Assembly (NCBI RefSeq): GCF_963678635.1
Contig: NC_087069.1
Location: 12,218,530-12,282,529 of the forward strand
Reading direction: 5' to 3'
Origin: Symsagittifera roscoffensis
Taxonomy: Eukaryota > Xenacoelomorpha > Acoela > Convolutidae
DNA length: 64,000 nt
Shown here: positions 38,601-51,709 of the stretch, one piece after another
How the letters are laid out: each line of letters opens with the position of its first letter
Position numbering within the stretch: position 1 is the stretch's first letter
Program-made: the position numbers and the translations under genes
Notes under the pieces: generated by a model
Database searches by the model: none
Seen by the model: only the letters and a program-made list of their open reading frames with translations
Told to the model about the DNA's origin: nothing

Positions 38601-41600
38601 ATGTCATTAAAAAATTTAGGAAATAAACAAATCATCGTCAAACACAATTGTCAAATTGAAAATCAAAAATACGATCTTGTTATCACCCCGCATACACAAA
38701 CAACTGAATACATTCACACAAAACGGCAAACACTAAAAAGAACAATTTTAAGTAAACAACGACAGATAACACAAAAAAGATTTTCGAAACACCGAAATGC
38801 ATTTTCCGACTCAGAAGTCAGTAGTCTCGACGCACTATACAATTTCATTGAAAAAAGGAAAAAATAGAATAAAAAAGAAGCACAAACATGAACCAGTACA
38901 TTTATATAATTGGAGTCAACCAATTAGACACATTAATAATTATTTATTAACAGTCATCAAACGTAAAGATGAGCAGCCACACTCAAAGTGAAGAAAGCAT
39001 AGATTACGAACAAGCATTCCCTTTCATTATAGATTCAGAAACTGATAGAGGACAAATAAAATTTTGTAAAAATCTACTCATAAATTTATTTGAACCAGGA
39101 ATCAGTCCATGTAAAACAGAATTTCCCGATGTAAAAATAAAAAGACAAATAATTGATCATTATATAAAAGATATCGCAAAAATAACACAACAATACGGTA
39201 TTTATACTATAGGAATCTGTACACCAGGAAATAATAAATACGTTATTCAAACAGACGATCTTGATCTCGAATTTTCAAAGGTATTCACAGAATATATCAA
39301 ATATATCAAAAATATACAATACCATAACTCACAGAGAGCAAACTCAATATTCACAAATGAAGTTTTTGCTATAATATTCACAAACTTAAATATATTAGAG
39401 ACAACAGAAGCCCAAAGTACATCACCAGTCCAGACATCTAGACACACAAAAGTTAGAAATGAAATCACTGCATTTTCTACATTTTTATATGCAATTCGTG
39501 AAATTTTTTACAATAATGATGTTTCACAAAATTCTAAACATGATTAAAAAATATTAGCATGGTTTACAATAGATTATTTCACACATAATTTAGATTTAAT
39601 TAGCCAAGCAAGAAACAATTTTAGACCCCAAAGTAACACTGACGACACAGTCATTCACGAACAATCAGATTATGTTTGGGACCCCGATTGGTCTCATCCA
39701 TTATTTGTAAACTTCCCAAATGATATATCAAGTCAAGCGATAGACACAATATCTATTCACCCAGATTTTATAGAAATAATACCATAACAATTGACGCCAC
39801 ACCTTTAAATTATAATACATTTTTGCCTGATACACAAAATAATAGTTTAAATTCAACGGTTATACATAATGAAAACCTCAATGGAACTCGAAATCTTACA
39901 CAGCAAGATATTCAAACACCATCACACTTCATAAATGAAGAAATTGTCCACACGACAGTGACAACTACACAGCAAAGTATTTCACCAATACATCCAAACT
40001 TAACAACACCAAAAAATAATAAAGTAACATCACCACATATAACGTTACAATCAACTGTAAAACCTTCAGCCACTCTTGCACCTAAATTCTCACATATGGA
40101 TTATCAAACATTCAGACCAATGACACGACCATCAAAACCAAGAAAGACATTTACAAGAAATAATTTTGCAGAGCACAATTATAATTACACACATCCACCA
40201 AGACCAAACTACTCCCCACGAAAATTTAATAATAATCATGTATATTCTCACTATGCATTCGTATTAACCAAATCAAATGCAAAATGAAATCCCACTACCA
40301 TATTATCTACAACAACATGAAATCACAAAAAATCAATTGACAAATTTTTCACAAATGCCAAATGCCGCAGAGTCATTACAAGTGACGATGAACCCATATC
40401 TCATGGGAGAATCATCAATAACATCAAATAAACCACTCATGGTATTTACAGGAACAGACCCTGAATACTCAGTAGAAGATTACTTAAACGCAGTCACAGC
40501 AAATTTAATTTTAAATATAGGACCTGAACCAATAAATACACCACTTCATCAAAATTGGTTACATCGCCGCACAGCGTTGATACAAACAACATTAGACGGC
40601 GCAGCACAAAAATGATTTTCAGTACTACCTATAGAAATAAAATCAGATTGGAAAAGATTCACACAAGAATTTTCAAAAATGTTTGACTCCGAAAGAAATA
40701 AACAACACCAAAGAGTTTTATGTAATGAAATTCGCAGATTACCAAATGAAACCATCAAACAATTAGCAGTACGTAACGAAACACTAGTTCGAAAAGCATA
40801 TTCACTTAATACGCACGATTATAAAAACACAAAAATGACAGAAATTTTAATGATGACCTTAACACCACAATTAAGAAAAATTGCTATAAAGAAAAGAGCA
40901 TCTCATCCTTCCTCAATTCGTGAACCGGATCTAGATTTCAGAAACTAGTCGATAAATTAGAACAAGCAGAAATCACAATGAAACTCGAAGAAACCGAAAA
41001 CCTAAAATTACAATATGTTAATCACATTGAAACAAAAACTACACACATTAACAATATACAAGAATCAGATATAGACCTATCTGAAAGAATCACTGAAATT
41101 TTGAACATCTATGAAAAGAACCCAAATTGGAAAGGCAAACCATCTTTTAAGAAATGGTGTAACTATTGTCGACGATACGGACACAGTATCTCCGAATGTA
41201 GACAAAAACAGCAAGACAACCAAAATAAACCTTCAAAACACAAAGAACCAAACAAATCATTTTACCAATACATGAAAAAAGATCAAAATCTACCAAACAA
41301 AAATGTATATAGTAACCATAGCTCTGGAAAACCACTTCCAAATAATCAAAACTATTCTCGAAATCAATCACCATATAACTCTAGTTATAGAGGTAGATCA
41401 CCCGAACAAAGAAATTCACGAAATTTCTCACAAAATAGATATAGTAGATCAAATAGTCGAAACAACTACCCACGATCAAACTCAAACTCAACACATTTTG
41501 TTTCAGCATCCAGTTCCCAATCAAACAGAAATAGACATTATTCAAACAATCAATCACGAAAATCAACTTATAATAGAAATAGACACTATTCGAATAATAG

Positions 41601-42288
41601 GAACAGGAACTATTCAAACAACAGAAATAGAAGCTATTCCAATAATCGTAATAATAGTTATCCAAACAATAGATCACGGAATAACTCATACAACAGATCA
41701 AACTATCAAAGATAAAATAACAATCAACACAATAGATCGAGAAATAATTCACAAAATCGAAATTCCAGTTATAATAATAGATATAGAAATTATTCCCAAT
41801 CACCTCATAGAAATAATAATAGTTATCACAATTCTCAACACCGACATAGAAGCAATACACCGAAACACCAAAGACAAATCAATCAAGTACAAACAAACGA
41901 AGAAATAACTTCAGACCCCCCAGGTACCGATAACACAGAAAATGCCGAAGTACAGGTAAATCACATAAATTGTGAATCAACAGACAGTGAAAGCGATACA
42001 GATATTAATATCTTAATTAATATGATAGCAGTCGAAAATGACTATGAATCAGTCACATATGAAGAACCTTTTAGTTCACACATTTATGAAAATCACTTAG
42101 AACTTCTCAAAAATCACTATCTAGGACCACATAATAATATTACGCAAACCAACCAGGAAGTACACAAAACTAACACGGAAAATTCATTTGATAAAAACGA
42201 AATAAAAAACTTAACTACAAACGACATATATCAAAATGTACAAAAAAACCGCCACGAGAAAAAATTTGGACAATTCCATTTCTCTTAA
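38601..42288 (+). pseudogene. gag: R1 gag, broken
   Basis: A Gag-type reading runs through several frames. N-terminal pieces are at 38601-38867 and 38969-39547 (the frame continues past a TAA at 39545 with WFTIDYFTHNLDL), then a Pro/Thr-rich part at 39823-40287. A Gypsy capsid follows at 40277-40948 (KPLMVFTGTDPEYSVEDYL, interrupted by TGA at 40613). The nucleocapsid has one CCHC knuckle (WCNYCRRYGHSISECR, 41149-41196) followed by an Asn/Arg/Ser-rich, RNA-binding-type tail with TAA at 41713 and 42286. At least four stops and three frameshifts make it inactive. The N-terminal part could have been a separate ORF. Confidence 0.8.
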
Positions 42289-45200
42289 AAAGCCCAAAAA
42301 ACAGAATTTCAGCCACCAGATCTTGAAATTGATTTTTTAATCGACTCAGGCGCAGAATCAAATATCATCAATATTCCTACATGGAATGAAATCAGATTGG
42401 TACATCCAAATTTAAAACCCTTAGTAACATCTAGTAAGTTAGCGACAGCACAAGGATCGATGTTAACAAACTATGGAAAAATTCAATTATTCCTTGTTCC
42501 CACAAGAACAATGGAACAAAACAAAATTCTAAAAAAACCGTTCAAACAAACATTTCATATCACCGACATCATAAACACAATATCATAGGTATACCATTTT
42601 TTACTAAGTATATACCAACCATAAATATATTAAGTAGTAAATTACACATAAAAGATAAATATACAAAAATAAAAAACACCGCTTTAACATTTTTCCAAAG
42701 ATTAAACAAACAACCACCATTTTTCTCAAAATTCTACCCAATTTATAATCAAGAACGAAGACACCTGAAACCACTATCAGGAACTGTCTACAAATTCTCA
42801 ATAAACAAGTTTATCAATATAACACAAATCAAAATAGACAAAAACTATTTATGTCAGAGTTTGAATTCAGACCAATTCACAAATTTTTTAAAATAAACAT
42901 ATCATCAATAAGATATGAAAAAGACATTAATTCGGATTTTATTTCATTACACGTATATAATAATACACTAAACAAAATAACACTACCCCTAGGATTATTA
43001 GGATATTGCGAAACAAACGCCACAACCTCACCTGAAAAAGAAATAGCATACAGAGTCAATAATATATTACAATTGCTTGACATTTGCCAATCCACAATTC
43101 TTCATGAAGAATTATCTATAAATAATATAATAAGTAATGAAAAAAAAAATACAGACTATTTCAGAAAAACCCCATATTTTAAACCAACTTTTGATATAAC
43201 AAAATATACAAAAGACCAACAGAATTTTATAACACAAAATGAATTTGATAAGCTAGCACACTAGCTAATAAAATATTCATCAGTCTACGCAACATCAAAA
43301 TTTGACGTAGGAAAAGTCAGTTCATCCCTACACTTTCCATTGAAACAAGACGCAGTTTTCAAAAAACAAAGGGCAAGTAAAGTACCAATCCACTTACACG
43401 ATAAAGTCAACAGATTATTAAATATTTTAGAACAATATGAAATTATATCACCAGTAAATAAAGAAGAACAACCAAAATGAAACACATTTATTAACCCCGT
43501 TATCATTTTAGCAAAAGGCGAATCACTAAAGATATTTTTAGACACTAGATATCTCAATTCACTAATTGATGAATCTAAATGCAATTGGCCCATTGAACCC
43601 ATTCAAGTAATTTTAACAAAAAATAATGGAAAGTATTTCACAACCGCAGATATGAACAGTGCATATAACCAAATGCCGCTAGACGAACAGTCACGACGTC
43701 TAACACAATTCGTTATTGGAAATCAACAATACGAATTTAATCGATTATTCTATGGCATATCCATAGGACCAGCAGCTTTTTCAGCTTTCATGAGCAAAAT
43801 TTTTCGAACACTAATACTAAAGAAAAACGCAATCACATAATTAGACGATGTCTTAATGCAATCACAAACTAAAGACGAAATGTTTACAGTTTTAGAACAA
43901 TATCATAAAATTCTTCAGAAAGAAAACCTGAAGGCAGCCCCAGATAAATCACATTTCTTTTTAACACGAGTAAAATTTTTAGGACATAACATCGAACGAA
44001 ACACTATTACCCTATTAAAATCACGCATTGACGCAATCCAAAAACTTCAGCCACCAACAAATAAAAAGAAGATTCAAGAATTCCTTGGAATGATAAATTT
44101 CTTAAGTAAATACGTTTATAAAACGCAATTATACTTAAGACCCTTTTATAACATCCTTAGACAACAAAATAATTTTGAATGGACCACCGAACACCAAACA
44201 CGATTTGAAGAAATCAAAAAACTCTTAACGGAACAAATATCAAACTCAATTCCAGATCCAAATCAACCATTTTACGCTATGTGCGATGCTTCAAATTTTG
44301 GCATCGGCGCAGCACTATTACAATCACATAGTGGAACAAATAAAATGAATTTAATATCAGCAAATTCACGACTTTTTACACAAGCCGAATTACGACTCTC
44401 CACACTAATGAGAGAATGTACAGCAATAATTTATACACTTACAGAATATGAATTTCTAATACTTGGATCAAAACATCCAACAGTCTTATTCACAGATCAT
44501 AAACCAATTATATTTCTTTTTACACAAAAGTCAAATCCAAATCACAGAGTATATAGATTTCAACTAATTCTAATGAAGTTCCCAAACTTACACATAGTTT
44601 GGACAGCAGGAAAAAACCTTGCATTACCAGATACTTTAAGTAGAAATACACCACCAGAACTACTTACACGAAAAACCACAGTCGAAATACCAAAAAATAT
44701 TAAATTCTATCTCCCAAAAGACGAAACATCACCCCGATTAGAATGCAAATACGCAGTAAAAACTGACGTTGACCAAACACAAATAAATAATCTACAACAT
44801 TTTCCACTCTATCTAGATTGTCAAAATAATCACTACGAAGTTGATTTATTAGGAACATCAACATTCAAACCTATTCCACACTCACAATGGATAACAGATA
44901 ATACAAAACAAAAGAAGACCAAACAAAAATCACATAAAAAAGATCTTTTTCCACTAATAGAAAAAGAAAACTTAACTGATAAAATAAATTTATCAGGACC
45001 ACAAGTAAAAGACACAAAATACACAATAAACCAAGTTTTTAATCTTCGCGACCCACTTGATACAATTCCCCTATCAAAAATAGAAAATGACAATATTTTT
45101 CTCCCACCAACAGAAAAAATTACACTTGAGCTTTTAAGACGATATCAAAATTTAGACCCAGTAATACGACAACTCAAATCATGGCACAAATATAAAACAA

Positions 45201-46776
45201 AACCAGCAAAAGCTGATACCACAATTTTAGGAAACAAAACACTTCTTCGATATTTCCGAAAATTTAATAACACAACAATAAATGAAAACACAGATCTTTT
45301 AGAATATCAATTAGAAGATTCTAAAGTCCCCTGTCTTCCCTTAAGTATGATATTAATAGCATTCAATATCACTCATACACAAAATACAAAAGGAGACTCC
45401 GGATCAGAAAAAACATATTCAAATTTTACACCAAATTTTTATTTTCCAAACGCTCCAATATGGATAAAAGTATTATGCAATGATTGTATAATATGTCAAC
45501 TAAACAAACCTTACCCAAATCAGAAATAAATAGCTCAAAAACAAGATTTTAAAGGACAAAGTCTATACTTTAATCACAGAATATCATTCGACACAAAAGG
45601 ACCAATTTCCTCATCTTCGGAAGGAAATTCATACATTATGGTCATTGTTGATGCATTCACACATTATGTAGCACTTAACCCAGTACCACATTGTAACGCT
45701 TATTACGCTTACACAACACTCTACGAACACTGGATAGCGAAATTTTAGTAACAGACAATGGTACAGAATTCATTAATAACGAAATAATCACACTATGTCA
45801 CCTATATAATATCAAACACAAACCACGTACATCTCATGCATCTTGGACAAACGGATTAGTCGAAGGTATGAATCTTTCATTACAAGAATACCTCAGATGT
45901 ATCATAAAGGGAAATGACACCAAATACACAGAATGGTCAACAGATGTAAAACTATTCCCATTAGCTTATAATTCACAAATAATGACAACTTTAGGAATGT
46001 CACCTTATGAAATGGTATTTAACCAAAAACCAAGAAAACCAATAATGTTCACAGCAAATGCACATAAAAATGCACAAGGACATTGCACACCGACTAAAGA
46101 TTCAATATGCTATAATCTACCATTACATACACATGATGAAGATCATTTTCATCACCCACAAATTCTCAAATTAGCCTCCGGTACACACACCGAATGAATT
46201 TTAAATAGAGATAAAAAGCATAATGAAGTCTACCAAAAAGTAACAAAGAAATTGTTACAACGACAAACTATCAATCACCAAATTAATCAGCGATTTACGC
46301 CAGTCACCGATTTAAAAATAGGAACATTTGTTTTTATACCAAATTTTCAAACACAAAAAGTAATCTCTAAAAAATTACAACCACTTAGAAAAGGACCCTA
46401 CCAAATAATTGATAAACCAACTGAAGTCACGTATAAACTAATAGACACAACAAAAAAAGAAATTGTTCAACACAGAAACAATCTATTACCTTATTATCCG
46501 AAAGAATACGCTTCACGCGAATTAACACAACTATATTCTTTCACCGGTTTAAAAGTATTTCAAAATAGCACACAAATAGAGCCAGTATTAAATGAAAATC
46601 ATAAAAATCAACATACACAAATTCAAAAACAAGACGGAATTCACAAAGACGCAAACACACTAAAATCGAATAATTTAGAAAAAGAAAGAAAAAATAGAAA
46701 AATGATAGACAAAATCTTGCCACAAGAACAAAAAGAAAAATCTACACATAGAGAATCATCACGATTTAGAAACTAA
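42289..46776 (+). pseudogene. pol: R1 pol: protease, RT, RNase H, integrase, broken
   Basis: Protease shows IDFLIDSGAESNI at about 42330. A frameshift follows near 42575. RT runs in one phase from 42851 with FLDTRYLNS, TTADMNSAYNQMP and RLFYGISIGPAAF. The tyrosine codon before LDD of the catalytic box is TAA (43838). Other stops are TAG 43262, TGA 43478, TAA 45527 and TGA 46195. RNase H has MCDASNFGIGAALLQ and FTDHKPI. Integrase has a CX2C pair (CNDCIICQ), core residues in ISFDTKG and VTDNGTEF and a Glu in NGLVEGMN; about 10-16 bases are missing near 45740. The C-terminus has RKGPYQII (GPY/F). Gypsy-type order is clear; the gene is dead. Confidence 0.88.
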
Positions 46777-46844
46777 CCACGTAAAGATTATAAAACATTC
46801 ATCCCACAATCTAAAATTTTAAAGAAAGTTGAATTTCAAAAATG

Positions 46845-47453
46845 AAACCATTTTCTTCTTCACACATTTTAACCTTTATATACATCTCAGACATTTTAAC
46901 TTTCATATTTTCCAATTAACATGCTAAAATAAGCACAAAATTCTAGTTCAAAATCAACCAATAAGATTAACTCAAATCAAACACTTCCAGATCTCTAAAG
47001 ACCAACCTCTTAGCAGATAGAAATTAATCTCCAGGCATATCTGTAACTATAACTTTACAACCTCCAGGTCAAAAATAAGCAACTTGCTAAATTTTGACAA
47101 CTAAAATAAATATCACGATAATATTCCAATCCTCCCCTATCTAATAACCGAAAGATCAACAATATTTTCCCAAAATTACCCTCAAAAACCCCCCAACCAA
47201 AAAAGGCAAATTAGCCTAAAGGAAAAATGAACCATGATCATTTGGCCTAAAGTACAATTTTCTCAAAAATACCTCAGATTACCCACCAAGTAAACATAAA
47301 ATGAAGAAGATCTCCCGAGCACCATAAAAAAAGCCCCCAACAATTTTTCAAGTAACTCAACCCACTTGTCAAAAAATCAATAAATAATCCGACCACACTT
47401 GAATATAGCCTCAGCAATTCAAAAAATATTCGACGAACGAATCGTTTTCTCAA
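46845..47453 (+). other. R1 spacer between pol and the downstream genes
   Basis: About 600 bp without coding potential, C- and A-rich. A splice acceptor for the downstream genes would be expected here or just after; none can be assigned with confidence. Confidence 0.4.
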
Positions 47454-47714
47454 ATGCTTCTCTCTTCTCCAGTTATACTCATTAAAAATCTAATCTTGAA
47501 CATTTTCTTAAAACTTTTTCTCATTTCTAAAATTTTCATAATATTTTGTATTAACATTTTTGAAGTTTTTATAGTAATTTTAATAATTTTCATTAACATA
47601 ATTCTAATTTTCTACACCCTATACGCCCTATACTCCCATTGTTCCCTACTCATTGACCACATCTACAGGTACGATAATTTAAAAATCAATTTAAATGATA
47701 CGAACAATTTTTAG
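47454..47714 (+). CDS. R1 small hydrophobic protein (ORF-A)
   Basis: 86 codons from ATG, almost wholly hydrophobic (for example IFIIFCINIFEVFIVILII), with two or three potential membrane-spanning segments and a short polar C-terminus. It overlaps the next small hydrophobic frame by 20 bp. AT-rich DNA can yield such frames by chance, so the call is tentative. Confidence 0.35.
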   Translation: MLLSSPVILIKNLILNIFLKLFLISKIFIIFCINIFEVFIVILIIFINIILIFYTLYALYSHCSLLIDHIYRYDNLKINLNDTNNF

Positions 47715-47883
47715 TAGAAAGGATATTTTTCTTCTATTCATAATCTTCCTCACGTTCATAAGATCCCTAATTATGACAATATGTAAATGTGTAAAAAAGG
47801 CAAAAATAACATTTGCATTAGCCACAATTCTTTTGATTCTATTCATCGAAGAATACTATAACAAACATAAATCCCTTCACTAA
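47695..47883 (+). CDS. R1 small hydrophobic frame preceding ORF-B
   Basis: 62 codons with two hydrophobic stretches (IFLLFIIFLTFI and ITFALATILLILFI) flanking a Cys/Lys turn. It ends at TAA 47881, and the same phase continues directly into ORF-B. It could be the membrane anchor of one longer protein interrupted by a stop, or a chance frame. Confidence 0.35.
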   Translation: MIRTIFSRKDIFLLFIIFLTFIRSLIMTICKCVKKAKITFALATILLILFIEEYYNKHKSLH

Positions 47884-49005
47884 GTTATTCAATATTGCAA
47901 ACACACTTTCAAAATTGCTAACCAAACACCCCCAAATCAGTCTTCACCGACAACTTCCCAAGAAAACCCAACAGTACCAACAACTACCCAGAACCCCCAA
48001 ACATCCACACGAATTTCATTTCAAGATAACCCATACACCTTTGAACGACACGCTCCATTATCTGAACCCCTAGAACCAGTTCAAAGACAAGCATCACTAA
48101 GTGAACCAACATATAATTTATACCCCACACTACAACAAGACTTGAACCGAATCCGACACATTAGCCAAAATCAAAACACAATCGAAGTATATAGACAAAT
48201 AATACACTCAAGAAGAAATAGAAATTTTCAAACTCCTAGAATCACTTTTAGCATACCTCAATCTCCAACTCCATCAATTTCAGAAAACTCTAGTATAACA
48301 CTACCAGATACACCAACGCTAACTCCCAACATTCAATCAGAACACTTGGGATCAACACCAACTTCAGCACAAGTACGAGAGAACCCTTTTATTCCACCTA
48401 ACCAAAACGAACGTCTACCCCATTGGGCAACCCAATCCTACTCACAAGGAGAACCTAACTTAGTCAACGACCCAATAGATACTTCATCCGATACAACAAT
48501 TTCATCTCTACCAGAAACACTATCACTTCCATCAACACCATCCTTAAGTCAAACTTCACCATCAATTTTCCCTTTAAATATCTCACACGATATTGAAACT
48601 AGATATAGTGAACAACCTACAAATATAGCCCTCCGATTAGATTGGAATACATTTGTAGCACCACCTCCATTGTTAGGACAACATAACGAAAGCCACCGAC
48701 TACACAGTTGGGCACTAAACAGACTACAATACAGACAAGATATCCACGAAGATATCAGAGAACATAACGTTCAAATATTAAATCAAAATAGCCTTCAACT
48801 AAAGTTTGAAATCACAGTTACTCTTAATAACATCGTTCAACATCCTTATCCACTAAGCCCCTCAAACATCACAGCTCAAACACTACCACCACCATTTATT
48901 ACAACGGAAGTAATATACAAATACGATAGATATACAAAAACCACAATAGGATATATAACATTTTATAACCCATATTCAGGACTATCGTATACATGTATCT
49001 TTTAA
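47884..49005 (+). CDS. R1 ORF-B: Pro/Ser/Thr-rich protein without an ATG
   Basis: Open for 373 codons after the TAA at 47881. The first ATG-like start is a TTG at 48142. The N-terminal ~230 residues are rich in Pro, Ser and Thr (SPTPSISENSSITLPDTPTL). The C-terminal ~120 residues look folded and are well conserved in R2 (LHSWALNRLQYRQDIHEDI, and YNPYSGLSYTC at the end). It overlaps the start of the envelope-like gene by 13 bp, exactly as in R2. Lack of an ATG in both copies suggests expression from a spliced RNA or by frameshift. Function unknown. Confidence 0.6.
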   Translation, partial: VIQYCKHTFKIANQTPPNQSSPTTSQENPTVPTTTQNPQTSTRISFQDNPYTFERHAPLSEPLEPVQRQASLSEPTYNLYPTLQQDLNRIRHISQNQNTIEVYRQIIHSRRNRNFQTPRITFSIPQSPTPSISENSSITLPDTPTLTPNIQSEHLGSTPTSAQVRENPFIPPNQNERLPHWATQSYSQGEPNLVNDPIDTSSDTTISSLPETLSLPSTPSLSQTSPSIFPLNISHDIETRYSEQPTNIALRLDWNTFVAPPPLLGQHNESHRLHSWALNRLQYRQDIHEDIREHNVQILNQNSLQLKFEITVTLNNIVQHPYPLSPSNITAQTLPPPFITTEVIYKYDRYTKTTIGYITFYNPYSGLSYTCIF

Positions 49006-51709
49006 AGATATTAATATTTCTACACATCTTTTTTCTTACATTTTCCGAACAAAATATAAGTCCATCTCCTCGGACAGGACCTCAAGACTTACTAGTAACA
49101 CATTATGATTGTGAAGAAAATGAACAAAAACATTACAAAAATATGCAATAAATCAAGTCACACAATGCGAAACAGAACCACAAGCTATAGAAACTACAAA
49201 CATAATAGCAACACTATATTCAAAAGCACGATCAACAACGGTAACCGGATATAAATTTACAGCAACATTTTCTGAAAAGAAAGTACATTGCTCACAAGTT
49301 TCCAATGGAAATAAAAATAGACTTGATCACGAATCATTTTACCAAAGCAATATAGAAAGACTTTTACATCTCAATCCCGATGATTGTAAAGTCGAATTAC
49401 ACAGATTAAATCTCACCAACAACAAACACTCAGAAAGACAAATAGTACACTTTCATGTCTTTAGCGACTCTGCACACCAAGCAGAACTTGAACGATATCA
49501 AAGACATATTAAATTAGACAAAGAATACCCATTTAATGGCGCACACGGACGTTTAACTTATGATCCCGACGATAAACACTGGATACCACACATTGGAATA
49601 AACGACCCCTCAAATTGTAAAGCAGACACAAAAATTAGAGGGTACCAAGAAATAATGTTTTTTGATTGGAAAATACAGCTTGAAAAAATACAACTCACAA
49701 GAGATTTAGAAGATAACATAATGATATATCAAGGAATTCGACTACCTTGTAAAAATAATCAAGGATATTGTGATCCTACAACACGAACCCAAGCAACAAT
49801 TGTTTGGTTTCCCGAAGATACATGCACAACATTTCAAGTAGCAAAGATACACGCTAGAATGATAAAACTTCATGAAAAATATTTCATTGAATCCATCCCA
49901 TACGAACAAGTAAACATACATCACAAACAAAGTAACGATTTTAGAAATCTAAATAATATTGAAAACAAACTCACTTGTTTTCAAATCTACCAAGAAACAG
50001 AATTTGCATGTAAATACGCAAACCCACTCTACAAAACACAATATTCCGAAATACTTGTCGAATACGAACAAGGTTTTGACATGACCACTGGAAAAATCAA
50101 AGTAAATCCACACGCAATAACAAAATTTAAATATGACGGAAAACCCTACACTCCAGTTAACTTCCGAAAATCTACTGGTCAGCTAGGTGGAAAATTAACA
50201 CCAATTGACAAACAAAGCACACGACTACAAGAACTATCACTTATGAACACAACATACTTTGGAAACATATATTATGACATTCATTTAGACATGAAATTAG
50301 ACTACACAATTAGTAGAATTTTTCAAGAAATGTCACTTTCTGAATTAGAAACACTACATCAACTATGCGAATTAGAACGAACACAAATTTTACAATCACT
50401 CGCATTAGCAGTATTAAAAATACCCTACGCAGGATATTTATTATCAGGAAATAGATCAAATTTTCTTGATTACGAAGGAAATATTTTATGGTTTTATACT
50501 TGCACCAAGAAAGTATCACCGTTATACGTTTTTGAAGATGAACGTTGTTACAAAAGAATACCCATATTCTACAAAAATAAAGTACATTTTGTCGACACAC
50601 TATCAAGAAGAACATATTTTTGGGATACCGCAGTCCCATGTGGATCAGAAAATAGCCATAATGTAGTACAGCTAAACCCTGATGAAGATAAATACTGTCT
50701 ATTAACACCATACCCTACATTAATGCAACCACTAAAAAAGTTTTCCCTGGAAAGCATAAGAGCCATTGCTCGAAATCCAAATATAGACCTACAATCCATT
50801 GAAATTTATTCTAAATCTGATATACAACACCATATTAGAACACAACAATTCCAAGAACTACTCACACAAATGGATACTATACAAAGACAATCAATTGACC
50901 AAAATTTAAGAAAACTTGCAGAAACCGCAGGATTTGCAGACATATACACTCAAGATTACAGCGGATATTTTAAAGACATTAAAGATTATATATATTTAAA
51001 CGGCGAAAAATACAGACCACAGGATATTTCACCCATAAATATTTTCAGTTTTGTAACCTTAAAGAACGAAATACTCGCTTTTCTAGGATGGCCCTACTAC
51101 ATCTTAGAAAGATTAACTATTTTATACGCTATGTTTAATTTTATAGGATTTCTTTTTTCACTACTGAAAGGAATCTATAACACATGCGCTATACACACAC
51201 AAGTTAACCGCCAAGCAAGTGTAGCACGCATATTATTTGCAGGATTTTTTGGAATATTTTCATCAACCATAAACAAAATACTTCTAGACCCACAAATCAA
51301 AGAATATAATACAAAACTAGCCACAAGACCAAATACATATGACGAAGAACACAATAATATAGACGTAGTACCTACAGCACCACAAGTACCAGCCCTACCA
51401 CAAAATCATCCCTTATACTTAGTTCCCAGAAATTTTCGAAATCTCGCAATCACAAATAACCCAAATTTCCGAACACATTCATTACACAGCCCTATTCAAC
51501 ATATAACGACGAATCATTCACAAAATGATAGTACATACGAACAAATTATAGAACAACCCCACACCACCCCACTTTTCAATCTCAAAATAATCATTTTTTT
51601 AGCCCACGATGAGCCGACAACTTGGATCCCTCCACCGTTCAAATTCCCACCCAGCAAATCTCCAAAACCCAGTTCCAATTATACCACTTTTCGCTTTTCC
51701 CCCACCTGA
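48993..51709 (+). pseudogene. env: R1 envelope-like glycoprotein gene, one frameshift
   Basis: The ATG is at 48993, with a hydrophobic signal-like start (LLKILIFLHIFFLTF). A one-base loss near 49128 relative to R2 shifts the frame; from there the reading stays open to 51709. The product matches R2's intact protein throughout: cysteine-rich ectodomain, WFPEDTC, N-glycosylation sites (NTT, NRS), then hydrophobic segments near 51095-51270 and a cytoplasmic-type tail with PTAP (about 51370). Because of a second small indel near 51575 its C-terminus reads about 100 bp into ORF-D instead of stopping at it. See the R2 copy for family discussion. Confidence 0.75.

Noticed and set aside
41303-41908. 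A 201-codon Ile/His/Thr-rich frame and a Tyr-rich antisense frame
   Set aside because: Both are shadows of the Asn/Arg/Ser-rich nucleocapsid tail of R1 gag, read in other phases.
40613-46197. Stops in R1 gag-pol read as a variant genetic code
   Set aside because: TAA, TAG and TGA all occur, at positions that would need different amino acids, mixed with frameshifts; R2 and GIANT ORFs use the standard code.
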